Positions 14,100 to 23,191 of a stretch of DNA of 48,196 nt are shown one piece after another. Position numbers and translations under genes: made by a program. Below the pieces are notes generated by a model. That model saw nothing but the letters and a program-made list of their open reading frames with translations. It ran no database searches and was not told the origin of the DNA. Numbering within the stretch: the stretch's first letter is position 1; each line of letters begins with the position of its first letter. The stretch spans positions 74,568 through 122,763 of the forward strand of contig NZ_NJCX01000012.1 in the NCBI RefSeq assembly GCF_002632875.1. Reading direction: 5' to 3'. The stretch is from Xenorhabdus kozodoii (GTDB lineage: Bacteria; Pseudomonadota; Gammaproteobacteria; Enterobacterales; Enterobacteriaceae).

Positions 14100-14160
14100 G
14101 GGACATTCCCTTATTCCTCGCGCCGCGAGGAGTCAGGATTTTACGGAATCCGAGTGTCCC
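14100..14160. repeat. 61-base stem-loop between ubiB and tatA
   Basis: Outer arms GGGACATTC (14100-14108) and GAGTGTCCC (14152-14160) are complementary apart from one mismatch. Inside is a perfect GC-rich hairpin CCTCGC-GCC-GCGAGG (14116-14130), extended by weaker TTATT/AGTCAGG pairing. It lies between the ubiB stop and the tatA start, so it could end the ubi transcript or fold in the tat leader. There is no T-run on either strand. It may instead be a REP-like dispersed element. Confidence 0.6.
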
Positions 14161-14281
14161 ATTATTATGAAAAGCTATATAGTGATTTAATCATAAACAA
14201 CGAAATTTATGTGTAAAATTAATACAATCATAGCAGGGATCGTGGCAAAATTACCTTCATTTAATGTTCATCATTATTGAA

Positions 14282-15919
14282 TTATTGACGTTTGTTTAAA
14301 TGATGCCAACCCAATCCCCACGATGCAATTCCCGCCCCGATTATTCCCCATGCCAGATGTTTCTGCTCTATGATGAAAAACAAACTGCCACAGATAAAGA
14401 GCGTTGCCCCGATCCCCAATAAATAAAGAGACTTGCGTTGCCTGAGCTGATGCTCCCTGAATTGTTGCGATATCTGATCAACGCTACGTTGCAAACGTCG
14501 GTGCTGTTGGAGCGTGCCATATACCAGCTCTGGAAGTTCTGGCAGTTTTTCTGCCCAATAAGGCGCCTTTTCTTTAAAGGCACGGACAATGGCAGGAAAC
14601 CCAACCTGATCATGCAGCCAATCTTCCAGAAAAGGTTTTGCTGTTTTCCACAGATCAAGCTGAGGATAGAGTTGGCGCCCTAACCCTTCAACATACAACA
14701 GCGTTTTTTGCAGCAGAACCAATTGGGGCTGAACGGCCATATTAAAACGACGGGCAGTGTTAAAAAGGTTCAACAGAACATGCCCAAATGAGATTTCAGC
14801 CAGGGGTTTTTCAAAAATCGGTTCGCAAACGGTACGGATGGCAAACTCAAAATCTTCCACATTGGTATCTGCCGGCACCCAGCCAGAATCGACATGTAAT
14901 TCAGCAACCCGACGATAATCACGATTGAAGAAAGCAATAAAATTTTCGGCCAGATAACGTTTATCATCTTTATTCAAAGAGCCAACAATGCCGTAGTCAA
15001 TGCCAATATAAGTCGGATCTTCCGGTTTGTCATAACTGACAAAAATATTACCGGGATGCATATCCGCATGAAAAAAACTGTCACGAAATACCTGGGTGAA
15101 GAATACCTGAACTCCGCGCTCAGCCAACAATTTCATATTGGTGTTCTGTGCTTCTAAAGCCACAATATCTGACACGGGAATGCCATAAATGCGCTCCATC
15201 ACCAAAACATCTTTCCGGCAATAATCAGGATATATTTCCGGTACGTAGAGCATCGAGCTATCTTCAAAATTGCGGCGCAATTGAATCGCATTTGCGGCTT
15301 CACGCAATAAATTCAGCTCATCAAGCAAGGTTTTCTCGTATTCCCTTACCACTTCACGGGGGCGAAGACGACGCCCATCAGGTAGAAGGGGGACCAGATT
15401 TGCTAAGCGATACATCAATCGCACATCAGCTTTAATAACAGGCAGAATATCTGGGCGGATCACCTTAAGGACGACTTCTTTACCATTCTCCTTCAACCGG
15501 GCAGTATGTACCTGAGCGATAGAGGCAGAAGCCAGAGGTTGTGGGTCAAAATCCTCAAACCACGTTTCCAGCGCACCCTCTAATGCAGTTTCAATTGATT
15601 TTCGTGCCACTGCACCATCAAAAGGAACCACCCGATCTTGCAACATTGAAAGCTGATCTGCGATCGCCGTCGGGAACAGATCACGACGTGTGGAGAGCAT
15701 CTGGCCAAATTTGATCCACACGGGTCCTAGCTCTTGTAGTGCCAGACGCAAACGTTCACCAAGAGGCTTATCTTTATGCCTGTTAGGTATCCAAAATAAA
15801 AAATAACGCCCAAAACGCAGCGGCCATGTCAAACGAATATTAGGGATAAGTTCATCCAGCCCGTAGGAAAGAAAGACTCGGATGATAAAGTAAAGTCGTC
15901 TAATTTCACTGGGTGTCAT
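14282..15919 (-). CDS. ubiB: Ubiquinone biosynthesis ATPase/kinase-like protein UbiB
   Basis: UbiB is an atypical kinase-fold (ABC1/ADCK/COQ8) protein required for ubiquinone synthesis, thought to use ATP hydrolysis to help extract lipid intermediates for the Ubi complex. The 545-residue protein (E. coli 546) carries the family signature [17 protein letters not shown] near residue 70 and an alanine-rich loop replacing the normal P-loop ([13 protein letters not shown]). The catalytic-loop [12 protein letters not shown] and a DYG metal motif (GIDYGIVG) follow. Two C-terminal membrane helices end the protein. It overlaps ubiJ by 14 bases. Old names are aarF/yigR. Confidence 0.96.
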   Translation of the reverse strand: MTPSEIRRLYFIIRVFLSYGLDELIPNIRLTWPLRFGRYFLFWIPNRHKDKPLGERLRLALQELGPVWIKFGQMLSTRRDLFPTAIADQLSMLQDRVVPFDGAVARKSIETALEGALETWFEDFDPQPLASASIAQVHTARLKENGKEVVLKVIRPDILPVIKADVRLMYRLANLVPLLPDGRRLRPREVVREYEKTLLDELNLLREAANAIQLRRNFEDSSMLYVPEIYPDYCRKDVLVMERIYGIPVSDIVALEAQNTNMKLLAERGVQVFFTQVFRDSFFHADMHPGNIFVSYDKPEDPTYIGIDYGIVGSLNKDDKRYLAENFIAFFNRDYRRVAELHVDSGWVPADTNVEDFEFAIRTVCEPIFEKPLAEISFGHVLLNLFNTARRFNMAVQPQLVLLQKTLLYVEGLGRQLYPQLDLWKTAKPFLEDWLHDQVGFPAIVRAFKEKAPYWAEKLPELPELVYGTLQQHRRLQRSVDQISQQFREHQLRQRKSLYLLGIGATLFICGSLFFIIEQKHLAWGIIGAGIASWGLGWHHLNKRQ

Positions 15920-16574
15920 GTTTTCCCTCCAGTGACGACAACCGTTTTTCGAGTTGGTTTATCTGCCTGGCAACGGCATTAATTTCTTCACTGAAATAGG
16001 CCACTTCCAATGCACTGGGCGCCATTTTCCATTCTTCCGTTAATGATTCGATAAAATAGGTTTTTTTCTTTGCAATGGCGTTGCTGGCAAATTCAAAGCC
16101 TTTCTTTATCATTCGGTTGGCACCTTCTGCGACAATATCACCGACATAAGGGGAAAGGTAATGCGCAGGGTCCCACTCTGACATATCCAGCAAAGCAGAC
16201 CATTGTTGAATAACCTGCATATCCCCTTCAATGACAATTTCACCGCTGTTAATCAGGGTTGAAAGACACTGGCGATCCCGTAGCTTGAGGAGTGCGGGGA
16301 GCGTTGCTTTCATTGAGCAATCCACCGATCCTGACCATTGGCTCAAAACATCCATTCGCCTCTCACTGAATATCAATATCAATGGTGTTTTGATTTCTTT
16401 CAGTTCGATGGACAGTATTTTACCTGCCAATCTCAAGCGGGCAGGTTTTAATACAGCTTCGCGATATAACAGATGATTCAGGGTTGTTTCCAAAAAGGCC
16501 GTTAATACCGGAAATAACACCTTATCCTTTGATACCGCAGAACTCATGCTATGGCTTGATAAGGGGGTTTCCAT
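15906..16574 (-). CDS. ubiJ: Ubiquinone biosynthesis accessory factor UbiJ
   Basis: UbiJ is a lipid-binding SCP2-domain protein that, with UbiK, organises the soluble Ubi metabolon. Only the conserved body ([60 protein letters not shown]) is clearly family-like, and it ends in a coiled segment ([14 protein letters not shown]). Start choice: ATG 16574 sits one base after the ubiE TGA (222 residues). A longer frame opening at 16613 would lie inside ubiE. The E. coli protein (201 residues) begins further in, so ATG 16547 remains possible. It overlaps ubiB by 14 bases. Confidence 0.9.
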   Translation of the reverse strand: METPLSSHSMSSAVSKDKVLFPVLTAFLETTLNHLLYREAVLKPARLRLAGKILSIELKEIKTPLILIFSERRMDVLSQWSGSVDCSMKATLPALLKLRDRQCLSTLINSGEIVIEGDMQVIQQWSALLDMSEWDPAHYLSPYVGDIVAEGANRMIKKGFEFASNAIAKKKTYFIESLTEEWKMAPSALEVAYFSEEINAVARQINQLEKRLSSLEGKHDTQ

Positions 16575-16575
16575 C

Positions 16576-17331
16576 TCAGAATTTGAATCCTTTGTGCAGT
16601 GCAACAATCCCACCCGTCATATTGGTGTAATAAACCTGATCAAAACCCGCTTCTTCCATCATGCTTTTTAAGGTTTCCTGATCAGGATGCATACGAATGG
16701 ACTCTGTCAGGTAGCGGTAACTCTCTGCATCTTTCACAACTAGCTGGCCGACTCTGGGCAGCACATGGAATGAATAAGCGTCATAAATCTTGCTCAACGG
16801 CGCCAATACAGGTTTGGAAAACTCCAGCACTAACAGGCGTCCACCCGGCTTAAGTACCCGATACATGGAACGCAGGGCTTTTTCTTTATCCGTGACATTA
16901 CGCAAACCGAAGGAAATAGTAATACAGTCAAAATAATTATCTGGGAAAGGCAGTTCTTCAGCGTTGGCCTGGACATAACTCACATTGCCGATGATACCAA
17001 TATCGCGTAATTTTTCGCGTCCAACTTTCAACATTGAGTCGTTGATATCCGCCAAAATAACTTGACCATTTTCCCCCACAATACGGGAGAATTTTGCGGT
17101 CAGATCACCGGTTCCACCCGCAAGATCAAGCACCTTATGACCACGGCGAACACCACTTGCCTCAATAGTGAAACGTTTCCAGATACGATGAATGCCAAAT
17201 GACATCAAATCATTCATTAAGTCATATTTCGCAGCTACAGAGTGGAATACCTCTGCCACCATCTCTTTTTTTTCTTCTTTAGCTACGGTGCGGAAACCAA
17301 AATCAGTGGTTTCTTTCGGTTGATCTGCCAT
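16576..17331 (-). CDS. ubiE: Ubiquinone/menaquinone C-methyltransferase UbiE
   Basis: UbiE is a SAM-dependent methyltransferase acting on both demethylmenaquinol and 2-polyprenyl-6-methoxy-1,4-benzoquinol. Starting at ATG 17331 gives 251 residues, equal to E. coli UbiE; an upstream TTG in frame at 17355 is not needed. The SAM-binding motif [15 protein letters not shown] is near residue 65. The UbiE signatures [11 protein letters not shown] and [13 protein letters not shown] are present, with [13 protein letters not shown] between. It is the first gene of ubiE-ubiJ-ubiB. Confidence 0.97.
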   Translation of the reverse strand: MADQPKETTDFGFRTVAKEEKKEMVAEVFHSVAAKYDLMNDLMSFGIHRIWKRFTIEASGVRRGHKVLDLAGGTGDLTAKFSRIVGENGQVILADINDSMLKVGREKLRDIGIIGNVSYVQANAEELPFPDNYFDCITISFGLRNVTDKEKALRSMYRVLKPGGRLLVLEFSKPVLAPLSKIYDAYSFHVLPRVGQLVVKDAESYRYLTESIRMHPDQETLKSMMEEAGFDQVYYTNMTGGIVALHKGFKF

Positions 17332-17406
17332 GTTACTTGTCCGCTTTTTATTCAAAAAAATTTATAGCCAGTGTACCAGCCTTTCCAACAAAACCCTATC
17401 CAGACT

Positions 17407-18762
17407 TCACTCATTCATCTGCAACGATTGGGAAGATTTATCAATCAATTGTGAATCAATGGGACGCTTCACATCCACCCCTAAATCACGAAATCCTTCG
17501 GCTTGACTGATCAAATTGCCTCTTCCCTCAACAAGTTTTTTCATTGCGAAATGGTAACTCGCCTGTGCTTTATTAAGGCTTTGCCCCAATTCCTGCATGT
17601 CATCCACAAACAATCGCATTTTGTCATACATTCTGGCGGCCTTATCAGCAATCAGACGGGCATTTTGGCTTTGATATTCATAACGCCACAAGTTATTGAT
17701 AGTACGAACGGCAACCAGCAAAGTCGATGGGCTGACTAGCATAATATTATGTTTCAACGCTTCATCCAGTAACTCTGGAGCTTGGTTGAGCGCCACCAAG
17801 TAAGCAGGCTCGACCGGAATAAACATCAAAACATAATCCAGTGATCGCACGCCAAGTAATTGTTGGTAATTTTTTCGGCTCAGGCCACGGATATGCCCTT
17901 TAATGGAGTTGATGTGTTCCTGTAAGGCTTGCGCCTGCTGTTCTTCATTATCACTGTTGAAATAACGTTCATAAGCGACCAGCGACATTTTGGCATCAAT
18001 AATCACCTCTTTTCCCTGTGGCAGATGCACAATCACATCAGGTTGAAAACGCTCGTTATTTTCAGCCTTAATATTGACTTGGGTATCGAATTCATGTCCC
18101 TCTCGCAAACCGGAGGCTTCCAAAACGCGAGCCAATACCATCTCCCCCCAATTTCCCTGCATTTTATTGTCTGCTTTCAGGGCGTTTGTAAGATTGATGG
18201 CCTCTTTTGCCATCTGTGCATTGAGTTGTTGAAGATGACGAATTTCATGGGTCAGAGTGTGGCGCTCACGCGCTTCCTGCCCAAAGCTGTCTTGTACCTG
18301 ACGGCGGAACCCTTCAAGTTGTTCACGAAATGGCATCAGAAGATCGTTGATATTTTGGCGATGATACTCATCGGTACGACGTCGATTCTGCTCAAAGACA
18401 CGATTGGCGAGATTTTCAAATTGGCTACTCAATCGCTGCTCACTGTTAATCAATAAACGTTGTTTTTCCTCTGCTGCCAGTTTGCTTTCTTCAAGCCGAG
18501 TGCTCAATTCTCGCAACTCTGCTTCCTGCACACTGTTAATTTCGCGTTGAGCCAGTAATTCTTGGCTGAGTTGATCACATTCAGTACGCCAATAATGGGA
18601 TTGCTCCAGCTTTTCATGGCTGACCGCCAATTGGCTATATAATCCACGCAGTTCCTGTTCTTTTTGCTGGATCTTCTGCTGAACAAAAAGCCAGACGAAG
18701 ATCCCTCCGCCCAGCAATCCACTTAAACCACCAATCAGCATGTATAACCACTGGATATCCAC
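17407..18762 (-). CDS. rmuC: DNA recombination protein RmuC
   Basis: RmuC limits recombination between inverted repeats and has a predicted nuclease-like core. The 451-residue protein has an N-terminal membrane anchor (about 8-28), a long coiled coil to about residue 200, then the RmuC domain. That domain contains QGNWGEMVLARVLEASGL, the PD-(D/E)XK-like VIIDAKMSLVAYERY and YVLMFIPVEPAYLVAL. The start is GTG at 18762, which aligns with the E. coli N terminus. The variable C-terminal tail is shorter than in E. coli (475). It is upstream of ubiE as in other enterics. Confidence 0.94.
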   Translation of the reverse strand: MDIQWLYMLIGGLSGLLGGGIFVWLFVQQKIQQKEQELRGLYSQLAVSHEKLEQSHYWRTECDQLSQELLAQREINSVQEAELRELSTRLEESKLAAEEKQRLLINSEQRLSSQFENLANRVFEQNRRRTDEYHRQNINDLLMPFREQLEGFRRQVQDSFGQEARERHTLTHEIRHLQQLNAQMAKEAINLTNALKADNKMQGNWGEMVLARVLEASGLREGHEFDTQVNIKAENNERFQPDVIVHLPQGKEVIIDAKMSLVAYERYFNSDNEEQQAQALQEHINSIKGHIRGLSRKNYQQLLGVRSLDYVLMFIPVEPAYLVALNQAPELLDEALKHNIMLVSPSTLLVAVRTINNLWRYEYQSQNARLIADKAARMYDKMRLFVDDMQELGQSLNKAQASYHFAMKKLVEGRGNLISQAEGFRDLGVDVKRPIDSQLIDKSSQSLQMNE

Positions 18763-18950
18763 CTAGCCCCCTCACTAACACCGTTTTCAGCTCACACTAT
18801 CTTTCGTTAACACCATTGTTTGCTGACATCACTGTCGCTAAATTTCGGCCAACTTTTTTGATTCACCCGTTTCAATGTAAGTTAAATAGAGGCTGTATAG
18901 ATGTCCAGAATATTTATTGGCTCTCTTTCAGTTTGCAAAGCGACTCGCAA

Positions 18951-19487
18951 TTATCCCATCCATTCTGCCAACCAACGCAGGCCAAACGCTCCTGGTGCTA
19001 AGATACCAAATGCCCAAATCAATGCAGAAGTTAAGTTTGCGAGCTGAAAATGGCGTTTTGGCATGGCACAAATGCCCGCAACCAACGGTACAACGGCTCT
19101 CAACGGACCAAAAAAACGTCCAATGAAAATGCCCCATACGCCCCACCGTTCAAAGAAACGATGTCCGCGAACTAAAGTTTGCGGATGGCGAGAAAGTGGC
19201 CATATTTTGCCGACATTTTCTTTGTAATGGAAACCAAACCAGTAAGAAACCCAGTCGCCAAAGAAAGCACCGACGGCCGCGGCTATCCATATTGGCCAGA
19301 AGGTTAACCCACTTTCACCAATCAATGCCCCTAACCCCAATAAAATGATCGTTGCTGGCAGCAAAAGGGAAATAAAGGCCAACGATTCACCAAAGGCCAG
19401 TAGGAAAATAATGGGAATTGCCCAAGGTTCATGTGCTTTAACAAAGTTTATAACTGATTCGATGATTTCATGCAGGCTCACATTCAT
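18951..19487 (-). CDS. DedA-family membrane protein
   Basis: Small member (178 residues) of the DedA/SNARE-associated family, whose members act in membrane homeostasis and in some cases as undecaprenyl-phosphate or lipid flippases. Visible are FGESLAFISLLLPATIILLG (about 29-48), the glycine-rich GAFFGDWVSYWFG (about 74-86) and the family motif GRFFGPLRAVVPLVAG (about 122-137), followed by membrane helices. It is shorter than E. coli YqjA or YghB (about 220), lacking the C-terminal helix. GGA lies just before the ATG. The specific substrate cannot be deduced. It lies between rmuC and the phosphatase gene. Confidence 0.85.
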   Translation of the reverse strand: MNVSLHEIIESVINFVKAHEPWAIPIIFLLAFGESLAFISLLLPATIILLGLGALIGESGLTFWPIWIAAAVGAFFGDWVSYWFGFHYKENVGKIWPLSRHPQTLVRGHRFFERWGVWGIFIGRFFGPLRAVVPLVAGICAMPKRHFQLANLTSALIWAFGILAPGAFGLRWLAEWMG

Positions 19488-19556
19488 CTTTCCTGTGTTG
19501 TCTGTGGAATATTTAGGCTAGCCCTGAACAAGCCGCTCAATGCTAACCCAATTGAT

Positions 19557-20339
19557 TTATTCGATAAAATAAGTTTGTAATTTTTCACGTGCAGTAATAT
19601 CTAGCCCGATATCCTTTTCTAGCCAAATATCTACGCTACCATAATGTTGGTTAATGCTATCGATTGCAGTGAGTAAAAACTCTTCTCTCACTGAATAAAC
19701 ATAGGCAAATTTTTCTACTACGCTGTCACTCATCGTTTTTGCATGCTCATTCAATAAATAGTCTCGATACGGCGCCAGTGTGATATTGGTCAACAAATAA
19801 TCTTCCATCACCGTATCCAGATCAGCACCCAGTGCGAATAAAACCAGTGCAGAGCCGACTCCCGTCCTGTCTTTACCCACTGCGCAATGTTGCACAATTC
19901 CACCTTTCTCTGGTTGTAGCAATAATGTTGCCAGTGTCTTATAAGCTGGATTATTGATGGGGAGCAATTCATATAAGCGGGACATAAACATTTTCGCGTC
20001 GAATCGTTCCAATATCTCTTTGTCTAGCTTATCCAGATTCGCATCCACTTCGTTGGAAAGCGGGTTAGCAGGAGCATGGTGGTAATGCGCCCCATGCCAT
20101 ATTCGATCGGGTTTATCCATAATTTCGCTGTTATCGCGATAATCAATGATCTGCAAAAGGTTTTGATCGACTAAAAAAGCCTGATCGTTTTCTGTCAATC
20201 GGTCCATTGAACCGGAACGAAATAACCATCCTGATTTAATCTTAGCGCCATTATTGAGGGTCTTATTACCTAAATCACGAAAATTAATACCGCCATTTAG
20301 GGGAAGTAATGAAGGATGAGATAGAAATGTTGTAGTCAT
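19557..20339 (-). CDS. Tyrosine-protein phosphatase (Y_phosphatase3/IphP type)
   Basis: A 260-residue dual-specificity or tyrosine phosphatase-like protein. The catalytic P-loop HCAVGKDRTG (Cx5R) lies near residue 150. The N-terminal family motif GGINFRDLG is near 18, followed by WLFRSGSMDRLTE. Members remove phosphate from tyrosine, or in some cases phosphoinositides; the real substrate is unknown. ATG 20339 is preferred because AAGAG lies upstream at a normal distance; a GTG at 20345 has none. No signal peptide is evident. It stands alone between a DedA gene and udp and has no E. coli counterpart at this locus, so it may be an accessory gene. Confidence 0.85.
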   Translation of the reverse strand: MTTTFLSHPSLLPLNGGINFRDLGNKTLNNGAKIKSGWLFRSGSMDRLTENDQAFLVDQNLLQIIDYRDNSEIMDKPDRIWHGAHYHHAPANPLSNEVDANLDKLDKEILERFDAKMFMSRLYELLPINNPAYKTLATLLLQPEKGGIVQHCAVGKDRTGVGSALVLFALGADLDTVMEDYLLTNITLAPYRDYLLNEHAKTMSDSVVEKFAYVYSVREEFLLTAIDSINQHYGSVDIWLEKDIGLDITAREKLQTYFIE

Positions 20340-20551
20340 AATCACTCTTAATTGCGATAAAAATACCTTTCAATTTACGGCCTTACTCGCCGTAACTTGA
20401 AATCGATGAGGTACAGTATGTTATGGAAACCAATAATTGTTTGATATTACTGGATTCGATTAATCATTATTAGAGCAACATAACGACTAATACAAAATGT
20501 TATGACATTATCAAATTTTTAAATAAAGGAAAGAGAAGAGTGTATAGAAGG

Positions 20552-20577
20552 AAGGGCCAGAGTGTTCCGGCCCCTGA
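20552..20577 (-). terminator. Probable terminator of udp
   Basis: On the minus strand GGGGCC pairs with GGCCCT across a ten-base loop, followed by T/C-rich TTCCTTCT. It lies 14 bases beyond the udp stop. The T-run is weak, so termination efficiency is uncertain. Confidence 0.6.
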
Positions 20578-20590
20578 TGAAAAAAAGACA

Positions 20591-21346
20591 TCACAGCAGG
20601 CGACGAGCTGCCTCCACAACAATCGCCAACGCATTGCTTTCTGTTTTTTTCAGCAACTCAACATCTGGAATTTCCTGTTGGGTACGGTTAACGATCACCC
20701 CTGCCACCATACCGGCACGCAGTCCCTGGCTTGCACACATCGTCAGCAAGGTTGCTGATTCCATCTCAAAGTTCATGACCCCCATGTCTTGCCACTCTTT
20801 CATCGAGCCTTGGAAGTGGCGAACAACGCGGCCAGAATAGGTATCATAGCGCTCTTGCCCTGGATAGAAGGTATCGGAAGATGCCGTAATACCGACATGG
20901 GTAGCTAAACCTGACGCTTTTGCGGCTTCGTACAGGGCATTTGTACACTCAAAATCGGCAACGGCCGGAAACTCCATGGGGGCAAAGTGCAAGCTGGCAC
21001 CATCCAAACGAACCGCAGCGGTCGTTACCAATACATCCCCAACATTGATATGTGGCTGGATCGCTCCCGTTGTTCCGATGCGCAGGAAAGTACGCACTCC
21101 CAACTGTGCCAGTTCTTCTACGGCAATCGATGTTGAGGGGCCACCAATGCCTGTAGAACAGACAACCACGGCCTTCCCGTCAATTTCTGCACGCCAGGTT
21201 GTAAATTCACGGTGGGAAGCCAGATGCACTGGGTTATCCATCAGGCGGGCAATTTTTTCAACACGGTTAGGATCACCTGGCACAATCGCCAGCGCCGCAC
21301 CTTGTAGATCGCTTTTGGTGATACCTAAGTGAAATACATCAGACAT
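20591..21346 (-). CDS. udp: Uridine phosphorylase Udp
   Basis: Udp phosphorolyses uridine to uracil and ribose-1-phosphate in pyrimidine salvage. ATG 21346 gives 251 residues (E. coli 253) and has GAGG eight bases upstream; an in-frame ATG at 21367 would add seven non-homologous residues. Near-identical blocks include [50 protein letters not shown] and [20 protein letters not shown] site is centred about 42 bases before a plausible start point. E. coli udp is likewise activated by CRP and repressed by CytR. Confidence 0.97.
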   Translation of the reverse strand: MSDVFHLGITKSDLQGAALAIVPGDPNRVEKIARLMDNPVHLASHREFTTWRAEIDGKAVVVCSTGIGGPSTSIAVEELAQLGVRTFLRIGTTGAIQPHINVGDVLVTTAAVRLDGASLHFAPMEFPAVADFECTNALYEAAKASGLATHVGITASSDTFYPGQERYDTYSGRVVRHFQGSMKEWQDMGVMNFEMESATLLTMCASQGLRAGMVAGVIVNRTQQEIPDVELLKKTESNALAIVVEAARRLL

Positions 21347-21467
21347 ATCAGATTCCTCAACGGACATGATTCAAAATATGAATACCTAAATTTAGTCAAT
21401 ACTCTGACACTTTTTAGTGATTAAAATCATCTTTAATTGACATTAAAAAGAAACACGTACATATATT

Positions 21468-21483
21468 TGTGATAAATATCACA
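21468..21483. promoter_or_regulatory. CRP-binding site upstream of udp
   Basis: TGTGATAAATATCACA is a perfect TGTGA-N6-TCACA palindrome. On the minus strand a TTTAAT hexamer begins 29 bases downstream of its centre, placing the site near -41.5 as in class II CRP-activated promoters. A poorer CRP-like sequence (AGTGATTAAAATCATC, near 21414-21429) lies between this site and the gene and might serve a CRP-CytR arrangement. Confidence 0.85.
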
Positions 21484-21547
21484 ATTAAGTACAAACCCAC
21501 TCGATTGGGGGCTATCACTATTCACACAAAAATATTCACATCAAAAT

Positions 21548-22933
21548 CTACATAACGAGATTAAGAAGCAGCACACCACACAACCCAATTCCCCATGCAA
21601 TCGTGGTAGGAATCGACCAGACGATAATCTGCTGCCTCACATTCTTAATCCCCATCATCCGGTTAACCACCCAGAAAAAACAGTCATTGAAGTAACTGAA
21701 AAACAGTGTCCCCATCATCGCAGCCAGAGCTGCCACCAGCATATTCACATCCGGTATCTGCTTGATAACAGGTGCAGAAATAGAGGCCGCAGTTATCATG
21801 GCGACCGTACCAGAGCCTTGGATGATGCGTATAAGCGTTGCAATGATAAATGGGATCAAAACGGGTGTTATCGGCAGGCTGGCAATATAATGCGCTAATA
21901 TCGTCCCGGTTGAACTTTCATTTAATACCGCACCTAGCGCCCCTCCCGCTCCTGACACCAATAAAATAATGCCTACCGTTTTTAACCCTGTCTCCAAATG
22001 TTCAATCACTTCATGTTTGCTGACGTTTGGCATCAAGGTATAAACCGCCAGTAATACACTGATGGCTAGCGCAATAATGGGTGAGCCAAGAAAATTAAAA
22101 ATCTGAAAATAGAAAGCGTTTTCCTTACCGGCAAACGCATCCGTTTTCAGTATCATTCCGTTAATGACACCAATAAAAATCAGCACAATGGGTACGACGA
22201 TGGGTAAAAGGGAAAGAAATAGGCTCGGAAGCGTTTTTTGCTCTTTTTCGTCTCGATAATCCTGATAAATTTGTTGCAAATTTGCGGCATTTTCTTCTGT
22301 ATCATCAAGCTGATATTCAGGGTATTTAGTCTCCAACCACTTTGCATAGCAGGTAATCCCAATAACACAGGGAACCGCCAGTAGCATACCTGCCAACATC
22401 ATTTGGCCGATACTCACCCCGAATATTCCGGCGACACCTAGCGGCCCTGGCGTTGGGGGGACGATATGATGAGTGACCACTAACCCTCCCGCCAGCGCCA
22501 CCCCAAGGGACAATACATTGCGTTTACCTTTCTTCGCCAATGCCTTCACCAGCGGATAGAGGATCACAAAAGCCGAATTCACAAATATGGGGATACTGAC
22601 AATATAACCGGTGATCGCCAAAGCCCACTCTTCACGCCTGTTACCTAGCCATTGAATCAGGCTATAGGCGATCCGTTCTGTTGCACCAGACACTTCTAAT
22701 ATTCGCCCCATCATGCATCCCAATCCAATCACGATACCGATGTTACCGAGTGTCGAACCAAATCCTTTAGCGATCACCTCAACGACATTATTCATGGTCA
22801 AACCGCCTGATATTCCAGCGATGATTGCCGCAATTAGCATAGCAATGAGTACATGAACACGCGTGCGTAAGACCAGAAAAATCAGTGTAAATACTGCCAC
22901 TCCCAATCCAATAATTGGAATATAAAACGCCAT
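21548..22933 (-). CDS. GntP-family gluconate/sugar-acid permease, paralogue 2
   Basis: A proton-coupled sugar-acid permease of the GntP family (461 residues, about 12-14 membrane helices). It is most like YgbN-type transporters that accompany tetronate genes. Signatures include GKGKRN-type KKGKRNVLSLGVAL, VTHHIVPPTPGPLGVAGI and IQGSGTVAMITAASI. ATG 22933 is used, with GAGG seven bases upstream; a GTG lies one codon before. It is a close paralogue of the permease at 23192-24571 and is more GC-rich. In the first conserved loop it reads IPIFVNSAF, whereas the paralogue has the more usual IPIFVDTAF. Between the two lies a fragment of a DeoR gene. Substrate not proven. Confidence 0.88.
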   Translation of the reverse strand: MAFYIPIIGLGVAVFTLIFLVLRTRVHVLIAMLIAAIIAGISGGLTMNNVVEVIAKGFGSTLGNIGIVIGLGCMMGRILEVSGATERIAYSLIQWLGNRREEWALAITGYIVSIPIFVNSAFVILYPLVKALAKKGKRNVLSLGVALAGGLVVTHHIVPPTPGPLGVAGIFGVSIGQMMLAGMLLAVPCVIGITCYAKWLETKYPEYQLDDTEENAANLQQIYQDYRDEKEQKTLPSLFLSLLPIVVPIVLIFIGVINGMILKTDAFAGKENAFYFQIFNFLGSPIIALAISVLLAVYTLMPNVSKHEVIEHLETGLKTVGIILLVSGAGGALGAVLNESSTGTILAHYIASLPITPVLIPFIIATLIRIIQGSGTVAMITAASISAPVIKQIPDVNMLVAALAAMMGTLFFSYFNDCFFWVVNRMMGIKNVRQQIIVWSIPTTIAWGIGLCGVLLLNLVM

Positions 22934-22962
22934 CACAAAACCTCATTAAATATGGATAAACT

Positions 22963-23015
22963 GAAACATGCCATATTTGCTATGCTTTTCGCTATCAGAA
23001 ATCGATATTCTTCCA
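22963..23015 (-). pseudogene. Fragment of a second DeoR-type regulator gene
   Basis: These bases match 25739-25790 inside the intact deoR gene at 39 of 52 positions by hand alignment. Translated on the minus strand the fragment reads SDSEKHSKYGMF against SDSSKYGKYGMF in the intact regulator, then meets a stop. No similarity to the rest of the regulator was seen further right (23016-23130). It lies directly upstream of the second gntP, suggesting that a regulator-permease unit was duplicated and the regulator decayed. The exact borders are uncertain. Confidence 0.65.
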
Positions 23016-23135
23016 GGGATCCAGACCAGGCAATATCTGTTCGACAACGTGATCCACAAAGATGTATTGCGGAGATAAGATGAGTATTTGCTGGAAAATC
23101 GGGGGCGTGGCAACGAGAGAGAAGGGAGTTATGGC

Positions 23136-23170
23136 CTGACAATTACCTGAGTAAAATAGGTAATTGTCAG
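23136..23170. repeat. TGACAATTACC hairpin, copy 1
   Basis: Perfect 13-base arms CTGACAATTACCT (23136-23148) and AGGTAATTGTCAG (23158-23170) flank a nine-base loop. It lies 21 bases beyond the stop of the upstream gntP gene. With no T-run it is not a standard terminator, though it could still protect the 3' end. Related hairpins occur at 38935-38979 and, degenerate, at 48114-48165. Confidence 0.75.
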
Positions 23171-23191
23171 AGCAAGGTTAATGATGACAAA

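Noticed and set aside
22933-23142. 69-codon minus-strand frame between the two gntP genes
   Set aside because: The similarity to DeoR is in a different frame, so this frame itself is not the coding one; it is a by-product of the remnant.
23136-23170. Hairpin read as a Rho-independent terminator of the first gntP gene
   Set aside because: No T-run follows on the minus strand, and the same arm recurs in unrelated places, so it is listed as a repeat.
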